From contig NZ_JAUDCO010000005.1 of the NCBI RefSeq assembly GCF_030373545.1, forward strand, positions 152,573 through 216,572: a DNA stretch of 64,000 nt. The letters run 5' to 3'. Both the position numbers and the translations under genes were made by a program. Positions 8,030-18,369 of this stretch are shown here, in pieces; the stretch's first letter is position 1, and the number at the start of each line of letters is the position of its first letter. The notes beneath the pieces were generated by a model. It was not told the origin of the DNA. It did no database searches and saw only the letters and a list, made by a program, of their open reading frames with translations. Source of the DNA: Collinsella tanakaei (lineage in GTDB: Bacteria > Actinomycetota > Coriobacteriia > Coriobacteriales > Coriobacteriaceae).

Positions 8030-10711
8030 ATGCAGAAGGAATACTTGGCTTCAGCCGAGGAGGTGCTCGAGGACCAATCCTCGAACGCCGAGACAGGCCT
8101 TTCTGCCGACGTTGCGCAGCAGCGTCTGGCCGAGTTCGGCCCCAACAAGCTGGATGAGGAGGAGAAGACCCCGCTGTGGATCCGCTTCTTCCAGCAGATG
8201 GCCGACCCGATGGTTATCATGCTCATCTGCGCGGCCGTCATCTCGGCCGTGACCGGCATGATCCAGGGCGAGTCCGAGTGGGCCGACGTCGTCATCATCA
8301 TGACGGTCGTCATCATTAACTCCGCGCTCGGCGTCATCCAGGAGGCGAAGTCCGAGGAGGCGCTCGAGGCGCTGCAGGAGATGAGCGCGGCGCAGTCCAA
8401 GGTCATCCGCGACGGCAAGATGGTCTCGCTCCATTCCTCCGAGCTCGTGCCGGGCGACATCGTCCTGCTCGAGGCCGGTGACTCCGTGCCCGCGGACTGC
8501 CGCGTGCTCGAGAGCGCTTCCATGAAGATCGAGGAGGCCGCCCTCACCGGCGAGTCCGTCCCCGTCGAGAAGCACACCAACCCGATCTCGCTCGATGGCG
8601 CTGACGACGTGCCGCTGGGCGACCGCAAGAACATGTGCTACATGGGCTCCACCGTGGTCTACGGCCGCGGTCGCGCCGTCGTGGTCGGCACCGGCATGAA
8701 GACCGAGATGGGTAAGATCGCCGGCGCTCTGAATGAGGCGAAAGAGGAGCTCACCCCGCTGCAGATGAAGCTCGCCGAGCTCTCCCGGATCCTGACCATC
8801 ATGGTCATCGTGATCTGCGTGGTCATCTTCGCGGTCGACCTGCTGCGCTCCGGCATCGGCAACGTCATGGCCGAGCCGCACATGCTGCTCGACACCTTCA
8901 TGGTCGCCGTGTCGCTGGCTGTCGCCGCCATCCCCGAGGGCCTGGTCGCCGTCGTGACGATCGTCCTTTCCATCGGCGTCACCAAGATGGCCAAGCGCCA
9001 GGCCATCATTCGCAACCTGTCCGCCGTCGAGACCCTCGGCTGCACCCAGGTCATCTGCTCCGATAAGACCGGTACCCTCACCCAGAACAAGATGACGGTC
9101 GTCAAGCACGAGCTCGCCTCCTCCGAGGAGAAGCTGCTGGCCGGCATGGCCCTGTGCTCCGACGCCAAGTGGGACGAGCAGGCCGGCGAGGCTGTGGGCG
9201 AGCCCACCGAGTGCGCCCTGGTCAACGATGCGGGCAAGGCCGGCATGCAGGGTCTGGACGTCGAGCACCCGCGCGTGGGCGAGGCTCCGTTCGACTCCGG
9301 CCGCAAGATGATGTCCGTCGTGGTCGAGGAGGCCGACGGCTCGTTCGAGCAGTACACCAAGGGCGCGCCCGACGTCATCCTGAACCTGTGCACGCAGGTC
9401 TACGAGGACGGCAAGATCGTTCCCATGACCGACGCCAAGCGCGACGAGCTGCTCGCCGCCAACAAGGCCATGGCCGACGAGGCGCTGCGCGTGCTTGCGC
9501 TCGCCAGCCGCACCTATGACACCAAGCCGACCGACTTCTCCGCCGAGGCGCTCGAGAACAACCTCGTGTTCTGCGGCCTGTCCGGCATGATCGACCCCGA
9601 GCGTCCCGAGGTGGCCCCGGCCATCAAGGAGGCTCACGGCGCCGGCATCCGCACCGTCATGATCACGGGCGACCACATCGACACCGCCGTGGCCATCGCC
9701 AAGAACCTCGGTATCGTCGAGAGCCGCGACCAGGCCATCACCGGTGCCGAGATCGACAAGATGTCTGACGCCGAGCTCGATCGTCAGATCGAGAAGTACG
9801 GCGTGTACGCGCGTGTCCAGCCTGAGCACAAGACGCGCATCGTCGAGGCGTGGAAGTCCAAGAACAAGGTCGTCGCCATGACCGGCGACGGTGTGAACGA
9901 CGCCCCGTCCATCAAGCACGCCAACATCGGCGTGGGCATGGGCATCACCGGCACCGACGTCACCAAGAACGTCGCCGACATGGTGCTTGCCGACGACAAC
10001 TTCGCCACCATCATCGGCGCGTGCGAAGAGGGTCGCCGCATCTACGACAACATCCGCAAGGTCATCCAGTTCCTGCTGTCCGCAAACCTGGCCGAGGTCT
10101 TCTCGGTGTTCGCCGCCACGCTCATGGGCTTCACGCTGTTCCAGCCCATTCAGCTTTTGTGGGTCAACCTCGTCACCGACTGCTTCCCGGCGCTCGCGCT
10201 GGGCATGGAGGAGGCCGAGGGCGACATCATGAAGCGCAAGCCGCGCAACGCCACCGACGGCGTGTTCGCCAACAACATGGGCCTCGACACCATCATCCAG
10301 GGTCTCATCATCACCGTGCTGGTGCTTGCGAGCTTCTTCTGCGGCGTGTACTACGATCTGGGCACCATCGACCTCTCCCAGCTCGCCACCACCATGGCTG
10401 ACGAAGAGGGCGTCATGATGGCGTTCATCACGCTCAACATGGTCGAGATCTTCCACTGCTTCAACATGCGCAGCCGCCGCGCCTCCATCTTCCACATGAA
10501 GAAGCAGAACAAGTGGCTGTGGGGCGCTGCGATCCTCGCGCTCATCCTGACGCTCATCGTGGTCGAGGTCGACGCCCTGTCCATGATCTTCTTCGGCGTC
10601 GAGCATCTCGAGCCCAAGGGCATGATCACCGCGCTCGTGCTCGGCTTCCTGATCATCCCGCTGGTGGAGATCTACAAGGCCATCATGCGCGCCGTGGAGA
10701 AGGACAAGTAA
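8030..10711 (+). CDS. P-type cation ATPase, Ca2+-transporting type (copy 1)
   Basis: An 893-residue P2-type ATPase that should export Ca2+ (possibly Mn2+) across the membrane using ATP. Visible are the N-terminal cation-ATPase domain, actuator TGES at 173-176, M4 AAIPEGL with Glu303, phosphorylation motif SDKTGT with Asp345, the nucleotide-domain KGAPDV, hinge TGDGVND, M5 SANLAEVF and M6 WVNLVTD. The Glu, Asn, Thr and Asp expected of Ca2+ sites in SERCA-like pumps are all present. ATG 8030 follows a GGGGGAGG RBS and matches the start of copy 2. Copy 2 at 14933 is nearly identical over long stretches. Substrate is inferred from membrane residues, and the paired leader hints at metal-dependent control. 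Confidence 0.88.
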   Translation: MQKEYLASAEEVLEDQSSNAETGLSADVAQQRLAEFGPNKLDEEEKTPLWIRFFQQMADPMVIMLICAAVISAVTGMIQGESEWADVVIIMTVVIINSALGVIQEAKSEEALEALQEMSAAQSKVIRDGKMVSLHSSELVPGDIVLLEAGDSVPADCRVLESASMKIEEAALTGESVPVEKHTNPISLDGADDVPLGDRKNMCYMGSTVVYGRGRAVVVGTGMKTEMGKIAGALNEAKEELTPLQMKLAELSRILTIMVIVICVVIFAVDLLRSGIGNVMAEPHMLLDTFMVAVSLAVAAIPEGLVAVVTIVLSIGVTKMAKRQAIIRNLSAVETLGCTQVICSDKTGTLTQNKMTVVKHELASSEEKLLAGMALCSDAKWDEQAGEAVGEPTECALVNDAGKAGMQGLDVEHPRVGEAPFDSGRKMMSVVVEEADGSFEQYTKGAPDVILNLCTQVYEDGKIVPMTDAKRDELLAANKAMADEALRVLALASRTYDTKPTDFSAEALENNLVFCGLSGMIDPERPEVAPAIKEAHGAGIRTVMITGDHIDTAVAIAKNLGIVESRDQAITGAEIDKMSDAELDRQIEKYGVYARVQPEHKTRIVEAWKSKNKVVAMTGDGVNDAPSIKHANIGVGMGITGTDVTKNVADMVLADDNFATIIGACEEGRRIYDNIRKVIQFLLSANLAEVFSVFAATLMGFTLFQPIQLLWVNLVTDCFPALALGMEEAEGDIMKRKPRNATDGVFANNMGLDTIIQGLIITVLVLASFFCGVYYDLGTIDLSQLATTMADEEGVMMAFITLNMVEIFHCFNMRSRRASIFHMKKQNKWLWGAAILALILTLIVVEVDALSMIFFGVEHLEPKGMITALVLGFLIIPLVEIYKAIMRAVEKDK

Positions 10712-10712
10712 C

Positions 10713-10742
10713 CGACAAGTTGGAGCCAGGTACAAACCTGTC
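10713..10742. repeat. CGACAAG repeat directly after the ATPase stop codon
   Basis: CGACAAGTTGGAGCCAGGTA followed by CAAACCTGTC is a variant of the tandem repeats at 7588-7651, beginning two bases after the TAA. Confidence 0.65.
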
Positions 10743-10744
10743 TC

Positions 10745-10781
10745 AGGGCCCGTCTCGGAGCTGTTCCGGGGCGGGCCCTTT
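10745..10781 (+). terminator. Terminator of ATPase copy 1 (start of cassette copy A)
   Basis: GGGCCCG (10746-10752) pairs with CGGGCCC (10772-10778), followed by TTT. The same block recurs at 14477. Together with the palindrome that follows it forms a cassette of about 210 bp (10743-10952). Confidence 0.75.
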
Positions 10782-10810
10782 CGTTGTCTGGCCTGGATGC
10801 GACCTGTTGC

Positions 10811-10917
10811 GCGGGAGCCCCGGGTTAAAACACCCTAGGGATTATTTTGCATTGTGTATTCGAAAGAATATACAATGCAAAATAATCCCTAGGGTGTTTT
10901 AACCCGGGGGCTCCCGC
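10811..10917. repeat. Long CCCTAGGG palindrome, copy A
   Basis: An about 52-bp arm (10811-10861) and its reverse complement (10866-10917) flank a four-base loop; the only differences are one C indel and one G/T pair. The core reads GTTAAAACACCCTAGGGATT, then ATTTTGCAT. The outer flank GCGGGAGCC differs from copies C and D but is matched within the element. It sits downstream of the ATPase terminator, before the surface-protein gene. Confidence 0.92.
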
Positions 10918-10920
10918 GGA

Positions 10921-10952
10921 GCGACAGGATTGGGCTTGGCGCCAACTTGTCG
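10921..10952. repeat. CGACAGG...CTTGTCGC repeat ending cassette copy A
   Basis: GCGACAGGATTGGGCTTGGC followed by GCCAACTTGTCG matches the repeat after palindrome copy B (14672-14696). This shows that the whole terminator-palindrome-repeat block is duplicated on both sides of the surface-protein gene. Confidence 0.6.
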
Positions 10953-11049
10953 CGGGCGACACCGGGGAATTGCTTTCGTACCAAGACTGACATTCATTCC
11001 CGTGGGGTTGTTCAACATACCCGATGTGGTTACTTTTAGCGCTTTGACC

Positions 11050-11078
11050 TTGACTTTTCGTGCAGGGGGGGGTACGCT
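11050..11078 (+). promoter_or_regulatory. Surface-protein promoter with a G8 tract in the spacer
   Basis: TTGACT (11050-11055) and TACGCT (11073-11078) are separated by 17 bp, and the last eight of these bases are an uninterrupted run of G (11065-11072). A second hexamer, TTGACC, abuts on the left. Length changes in such a tract alter promoter spacing, as known for Neisseria porA. That this promoter varies in phase is inference. Confidence 0.6.
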
Positions 11079-11119
11079 CAAAAGGCTTTTTTTGTTGGCG
11101 ACGTGTTGGATGATTCCCC

Positions 11120-11156
11120 GCATCGGGTCGGGGTGCACGTCGCTCCGACCCGATGC
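11120..11156 (+). promoter_or_regulatory. 5' UTR hairpin of the surface-protein gene
   Basis: GCATCGGGTCGG pairs perfectly with CCGACCCGATGC around a 13-base loop. It ends 30 bases before the start codon and leaves the GGAGGGAG RBS free. It may stabilise the mRNA. Confidence 0.5.
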
Positions 11157-11186
11157 GCTTGTGTCGGAAGATGGAGGGAGTTCGGT

Positions 11187-14100
11187 ATGGAAACGGTAAG
11201 GAGGAGTCCTGCGGCGCTGATTGCCTGTCTGCTCACGTTTGTGCTGGCGCTTGCCGTAGCGCCTGCCGCGTACGCCTATGATTTGGACGACGGGGTGAAC
11301 GTTGTCAGCCAGGGGGCGACGGGCGAGACTTTCGAGATTGGTGACGGCAAGGCCGTGATGATCTCCGGTCAGCATGCGTCGGCTGACAACCCCATTGTCT
11401 TTAAGGACTGCGTGTTCAACCTTGCAGGTGGGACGGTCAAGATTTCCGGTGCCCAGCAGGATGCTGAAGGCGATTCCATTTCCTATAACAATGGCGAGGT
11501 GGTAACCAAGCTGTGGATCAGCGGCAACGTTCAGTTTGAGAACTGCAAGTTCGTTACGGCCGAGGGCGCCACAAAGACTACGACCGCTGGCTACGATGCT
11601 GCGATTTACTTCTATAGCGGCGACATCGACCTTGCGAACTGCAAGCTCAGTGCCACCGGCTACAACGGTCAGTTTCTCGGTCTGTATGGTTCTGACGGCT
11701 CGGTGACGTTCGATGGGTGCGACATATCGACCACGAACAACAAGAACGGCTGGAGCTACGCCATGTACGCAGGCTCCGTGCTGAGGCTCGTGAACCACTC
11801 CACGATGAGCGCGACCGGATCGACGACGGACAGCGGCAACATCAACTGCTTCTACTCCGGCGACAACAAGACGGGCTATGACGCCATCTTCGTTGAAGAT
11901 TCCACGATCGACTTCCAGGACAACGCCGCCGGCGGCTTCGCCATCAACAACGTCAACATTCATGTTGCGAACTCCGACATCCTGGTAAACAACAACAAGG
12001 GTAACGCGTGCAACTCGGGCTACTGGATTGTCAATAATTCGACGATTCAAATGAATGGCAACAAGGGCGGTCACGCGCTTTCGTGCATCGGCTTCGAGAT
12101 GACCGATACTAAGCTTGAAGTTCTTCATAACGGTTATGCCGGCGTCTACATCCAGTCAACGGATTCCTCGCTGACGAACTGCACGGTCGACCTCCGCTGT
12201 AATGGCGAGAAACTGCTCTCCTACTCTGCGGGCGACCTGTGGCTCAACGGTCACAAGCTTACTGTTTCCGGCGGTGCCTCTGAGGCGCAGCCCGGCTCTC
12301 CGTGGCTTGGCGGTGTTGGTAGGAAGGGCACGGTTGAGACGATTGGGGATACGACGGTCGTCGCCTACGATCTCAATTCGAACGCCGCAGATAATCTCAA
12401 GAGCAACACGGAGCCCGTGCTCACGAACGCGACGCTTGCGCTGAATGAAGATGACCAGGATGGCCACACGCTGTTCCTCAATCCCTTCATGACGTCGGAC
12501 TACGCGCGCGGCAACGCCGAGAAAGGCAAGAGCAATAACGACGCCGACCTGTTTGACGACGATAAGGTTGACGGAACTTCGGCGGACCGCAACTACGTCA
12601 TCGGAGGCGAGACCGCCAAGATTGGCACGCTTACTACCGCGCAGCTCTCCCATCACAAGTATGACTGGGAAAACAGCAAGGTGACCGACCCGGCGACGTC
12701 TGACACCTATGGTGTGAAGCGTTACGAGTGCACCGACGTCTGCTCGACCTATACCGATAACCTTGTCGAGCATCCCAACAGCTTCGACTGCGAGGGCACG
12801 TACGTCTATGCGCCGCTTGTGGGCGTCACGTTCGACAAGAACGTTCCTGAGGACGAGGCGGACCAGGTCACCGGCATGCCCGACGACCAGACCGCGATCG
12901 AGTACGAAGGCACCGCCGAGCAGCCCACCGCCGACCCGAAGCGCGGATCGACTGACCCTGACACGAAGTGGGTCTTTGCCGGTTGGTTTGCCGACAAGGA
13001 GTGCACCGAGCGCTTTGACTTCAGCCAGTCTCTGACCGCCAACTGGACCGTCGTCTACGCCGGCTGGATCGAGGCAGGCGTCGCCAGCATCCAGCCTGCG
13101 GACATCACCATCTACATGGGTGGCGATCAGGGCTACGAGGGTGTCATCAACGGCGCGGACGGAAGTTACGTCTCTGAGAACTCACTGCCTGACCCCGGCT
13201 TCTACTTTACGCTCCCTGACGAGGTGAACGATGTTCTCGAGGAGGCCGGAATCGCGAATGCGGATGCCGGCGCCGATCTGAGCGATTGTCTGACGATTTA
13301 CACGGTAGATGGCCAGTCCACTTGGAAGGTAACCCGGTACGGCGAGGAGAATTCTTCGGTTGTCGATGGCGGTTCCCGCAAGTTCCTCTATCGCATCGAT
13401 CCCGATCCGCAGTTCGAGGGAACCAAGCCGCTTCGCCTGCAGTTCACCGATACCGAGACCGGTGAGACCTATCTTTCCGACGAGTTTGATCCTGCGGCCG
13501 AGGACGCTCTGTTCAAGCAGTACAAGATGCTTATCTACACCGGTGAGCTCAACCGCGACAACATCATCCTTCAGATTGACGTGCCGGATGTCGCTGAGCC
13601 CATTCTCTGCGTGCTGGCCGCTCCTGAAGAGGGCGCGGGAGGCAATCTTACCGTCCGCTATGTCACCGCTGATAATCCGCAGGATGTCGTGACCGACGCC
13701 ATCGAGATGGAAGAGGGCATGACGAGCGATGACCTCAACAGCGAGCTCGCTGCCATGCGCGCCGACAATCCTGATCTCGGCATTGCCGTGACCCAGCCGG
13801 GAACCACGTACTTCGTGAACGAGAGCGGCATTGATGTGACGGTTGATAACCAGAACGTCAATCCGTCGCTGCTCTTTGACCGCATCGTGAGTGACGAGAC
13901 GGGCGAGGAGACGTCTGCTTTCGACGAGCTGCTCCTTGACCAGGCGGTCAATACCATCGCCACCGAGGATGCGTCCTTTACGGTTGACGGTCACGAAGCG
14001 CGCTACATCGACCTCGTTGACGCCAACAACGGCAACGCGTGGCTGACCACCGACAAGCCCGTTGACGTCTACTGGCCGTATCCCGAGGGCACCGACGAGA

Positions 14101-14453
14101 ACACTGAGTTCCGCCTTGTGCACTTCCAGGGTTTGGACCGTGAGATGGCAAACGAGGACATCGAATCTGAGGTCCAGAACTCCACGAAAGAGTACGTGGA
14201 GGTAGAGAACACCGAGCATGGAATCCGATTTACCGCAGAGAATGGCTTCTCGCCCTTCGTGCTCGTCTGGGGCACCACCGTGTCCGAGCCGGATACCCCG
14301 GGCACTCCGGACGAGCCGACGGATACCGATAAGCCCGGTGAGTCGATTCCGCAAACCGGCGACGCCACCGTCGCTCTCGTGGGCGGCACCGCGCTCGCTG
14401 CGGGTACTGCGATCGGCTACGGTGTCTGGCTGCGCAAGCGCACGTGTGAGTAG
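11187..14453 (+). CDS. Cell-wall-anchored surface protein with parallel beta-helix and InlB B-type repeat
   Basis: A 1088-residue secreted protein. It has an N-terminal signal peptide (hydrophobic ALIACLLTFVLALAVAP ending AYA, residues 1 to about 30), then about 500 residues rich in Asn, Gly and short beta-strands with repeated cation-hydrophobic rungs, typical of right-handed parallel beta-helices. A Listeria-Bacteroides repeat is recognisable by FAGWFADKECTERFDF and VVYAGW near 590-630. A long acidic region follows, then the sorting signal IPQTG at 1054-1058, a hydrophobic helix and the basic tail LRKR. Ile in place of Leu makes the motif slightly non-canonical for sortase A. ATG 11187 has GGAGGGAG upstream; the ORF is also open 84 bases earlier. 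Likely roles are adhesion or glycan contact (inference). The gene is bracketed by direct-repeat cassettes and two ATPase copies. Confidence 0.85.
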   Translation: METVRRSPAALIACLLTFVLALAVAPAAYAYDLDDGVNVVSQGATGETFEIGDGKAVMISGQHASADNPIVFKDCVFNLAGGTVKISGAQQDAEGDSISYNNGEVVTKLWISGNVQFENCKFVTAEGATKTTTAGYDAAIYFYSGDIDLANCKLSATGYNGQFLGLYGSDGSVTFDGCDISTTNNKNGWSYAMYAGSVLRLVNHSTMSATGSTTDSGNINCFYSGDNKTGYDAIFVEDSTIDFQDNAAGGFAINNVNIHVANSDILVNNNKGNACNSGYWIVNNSTIQMNGNKGGHALSCIGFEMTDTKLEVLHNGYAGVYIQSTDSSLTNCTVDLRCNGEKLLSYSAGDLWLNGHKLTVSGGASEAQPGSPWLGGVGRKGTVETIGDTTVVAYDLNSNAADNLKSNTEPVLTNATLALNEDDQDGHTLFLNPFMTSDYARGNAEKGKSNNDADLFDDDKVDGTSADRNYVIGGETAKIGTLTTAQLSHHKYDWENSKVTDPATSDTYGVKRYECTDVCSTYTDNLVEHPNSFDCEGTYVYAPLVGVTFDKNVPEDEADQVTGMPDDQTAIEYEGTAEQPTADPKRGSTDPDTKWVFAGWFADKECTERFDFSQSLTANWTVVYAGWIEAGVASIQPADITIYMGGDQGYEGVINGADGSYVSENSLPDPGFYFTLPDEVNDVLEEAGIANADAGADLSDCLTIYTVDGQSTWKVTRYGEENSSVVDGGSRKFLYRIDPDPQFEGTKPLRLQFTDTETGETYLSDEFDPAAEDALFKQYKMLIYTGELNRDNIILQIDVPDVAEPILCVLAAPEEGAGGNLTVRYVTADNPQDVVTDAIEMEEGMTSDDLNSELAAMRADNPDLGIAVTQPGTTYFVNESGIDVTVDNQNVNPSLLFDRIVSDETGEETSAFDELLLDQAVNTIATEDASFTVDGHEARYIDLVDANNGNAWLTTDKPVDVYWPYPEGTDENTEFRLVHFQGLDREMANEDIESEVQNSTKEYVEVENTEHGIRFTAENGFSPFVLVWGTTVSEPDTPGTPDEPTDTDKPGESIPQTGDATVALVGGTALAAGTAIGYGVWLRKRTCE

Positions 14454-14476
14454 CCTTCCAGCAGATAGTTGGCTCA

Positions 14477-14513
14477 AGGGCCCGTCTCGGAGCTGCTCCG
14501 GGGCGGGCCCTTT
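14477..14513 (+). terminator. Terminator of the surface-protein gene (cassette copy B)
   Basis: GGGCCCG (14478-14484) pairs with CGGGCCC (14504-14510) before TTTC. It is nearly base-for-base the same as the terminator at 10745, including the following TTGTCTGGCCTGGATGCGAC. Confidence 0.75.
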
Positions 14514-14544
14514 CGTTGTCTGGCCTGGATGCGACCCGTTGTGC

Positions 14545-14646
14545 GGGAGCCCCCGTGTTAAAACACCCTAGGGATTATTTTGCATTGTGTATTCAAGAAT
14601 ACACAATGCAAAATAATCCCTAGGGTGTTTTAACACGGGGGCTCCC
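14545..14646. repeat. Long CCCTAGGG palindrome, copy B
   Basis: Perfect 50-bp arms (14545-14594 and 14597-14646) with a two-base AA loop. It shares the GTTAAAACACCCTAGGGATT core with copy A and has a GGGAGCCCCCGT outer flank. It is followed at 14672-14696 by the same CGACAAG-type repeat as after copy A. Confidence 0.95.
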
Positions 14647-14803
14647 AGTGAAGACGGTCAAGCCGACAAGATTGAGCTTGTCGCCAACTTGTCGCCAATG
14701 GTCTGCAGCACATCTGGCGTGCGCTCGGGCGACCGTTTTCCCACGATTTGTAACATAGTGCAAAAGAACACGAACAAATATGCTTAGTAGCGTCGTTATA
14801 GGG

Positions 14804-14886
14804 TACTATTGCAGACATGCAAGACGCCAGCTGACATGGCAGCCTTGATGAGCCCTTGCCCCGCTCCTGGGGAATTATGATCGGGC
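14804..14886 (+). promoter_or_regulatory. Promoter and structured leader of ATPase copy 2
   Basis: TACTAT (14804-14809) is a possible -10, with only a weak -35 (TGCTTA). Downstream, GCCC (14852-14855), TTG, CCCC-GCTCCT-GGGG, AATTATGATC and GGGC (14883-14886) reproduce the leader fold of the first ATPase. The sequence AGCCTTGATGAGCCCTTGCC also aligns with the first leader. A CCCCAGGAGGAGG purine-rich stretch then serves as RBS. Confidence 0.5.
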
Positions 14887-14932
14887 ATCAACCTGTTGGT
14901 TGGTACAAACCCCAGGAGGAGGAAGCGAAAGT

Positions 14933-17620
<2,688 letters not shown>

Positions 17621-17649
17621 CGCTCCCGCGCGACACAGCTTGCATCAAG

Positions 17650-17682
17650 GCCCCGAGGCTCATCCCTCGGGGCTTTCTTTTT
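17650..17682 (+). terminator. Terminator of ATPase copy 2
   Basis: GCCCCGAGG pairs with CCTCGGGGC around CTCATC, followed by TTTCTTTTT, 30 bases after the stop. Confidence 0.88.
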
Positions 17683-17756
17683 GGGAAATTGGGGGCAGGC
17701 TCTTTTTTCCCATAGCGGTAGGGCTTGTGGGAAGACCGGTCCTGCGCGCCCCATAC

Positions 17757-17896
17757 TGCAAAAAGTTCGGACTTTGTACGTCTTGGGAGGCCCGGGTCCA
17801 GACAAGCACCCTTCTGACCTCGATGTTCTTGCAGGTAGAAAAGGCGCTCATGTGGACCCGGTGCTCCGTAGAGATACAAAGTCCCGACTTTTTGCA
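17757..17896. repeat. 140-bp imperfect palindrome, MITE-like
   Basis: The ends TGCAAAAAGTTCGGACTTTG and its near complement (CAAAGTCCCGACTTTTTGCA) are inverted, and similarity continues inward for about 70 bp per side (CCGGGTCCA / TGGACCCGG) with scattered mismatches and small gaps. It contains no gene. The rest of 17621-18369 holds the ATPase terminator and two operator-like palindrome sets, with no believable coding sequence. Confidence 0.7.
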
Positions 17897-18099
17897 AAAA
17901 TGAACCCCCTTGGTCACAAACGAGGCCAAAGACGAGGCGCGTCCGGCCCCATGGGCAACGCGGCGATCCGCGCGCCCGTCGGCCATATGCGGCGGGGGCG
18001 GGAGCCGTGGGGAAAGGTGCCCGCCTTAATTCCCATGGGAGCGCGTAGGGCGCCTGCTGACGGTGGAGCGCCTCAGGTGATGTATCTTTACAACTTCAA

Positions 18100-18156
18100 A
18101 ACTGGTAAAGCCGCATTGCCAGTTTCCTCTCAACTGGTAACGTGACATTACCAGTT
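18100..18156. promoter_or_regulatory. Two ACTGGTAA palindromes 32 bp apart
   Basis: AACTGGTAA-N7-TTGCCAGTT (18100-18124) and AACTGGTAA-N7-TTACCAGTT (18132-18156) are 25-bp inverted repeats, the second perfect, starting exactly 32 bp apart. Spacing of about three helical turns would place two dimers on one DNA face. The regulator is unknown. Confidence 0.6.
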
Positions 18157-18272
18157 TGGTGATGTGTCGACCCCATGAGCGGGATATCTGGATAAAGCCG
18201 TCTTGGGAATACGACGAGGTGGGCCAGGTGCAATCTTGCCATCTGATACGCGTAGTGGTGGAGTTGTGCAAT

Positions 18273-18356
18273 CTGTCGACTATACTCGACAAATACAGGA
18301 GAATCTGTCGAGTATAGTCGACAGATTGATATAGTACTGTCGACTATACTCGACAG
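18273..18356. promoter_or_regulatory. Three CTGTCGA-TATA-TCGACAG palindromes at 32-bp spacing
   Basis: Copies start at 18273, 18305 and 18337. The first and third read CTGTCGACTATACTCGACAG (the first ends AA) and the middle is the exact reverse complement. The third ends 13 bp before the ATPase start codon. Because orientation alternates, neighbouring copies can form mutually exclusive hairpins with 20-23 bp arms. Each holds TATACT or its complement, so -10 boxes may be buried in the sites. This is a strong candidate operator array. Confidence 0.7.
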
Positions 18357-18369
18357 TATGGGGGTCGTC

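Noticed and set aside
8051..10735. 894-codon minus-strand frame opposite ATPase copy 1 (and a similar one at 15554-17485)
   Set aside because: Antisense shadow with His/Asp/Gly-rich low-complexity translation; both ATPases are intact on the plus strand.
18100..18356. CRISPR array
   Set aside because: Repeats are palindromic with 7-12 bp gaps and two distinct repeat types; there are no unique spacers of 30 bp or more and no cas genes.
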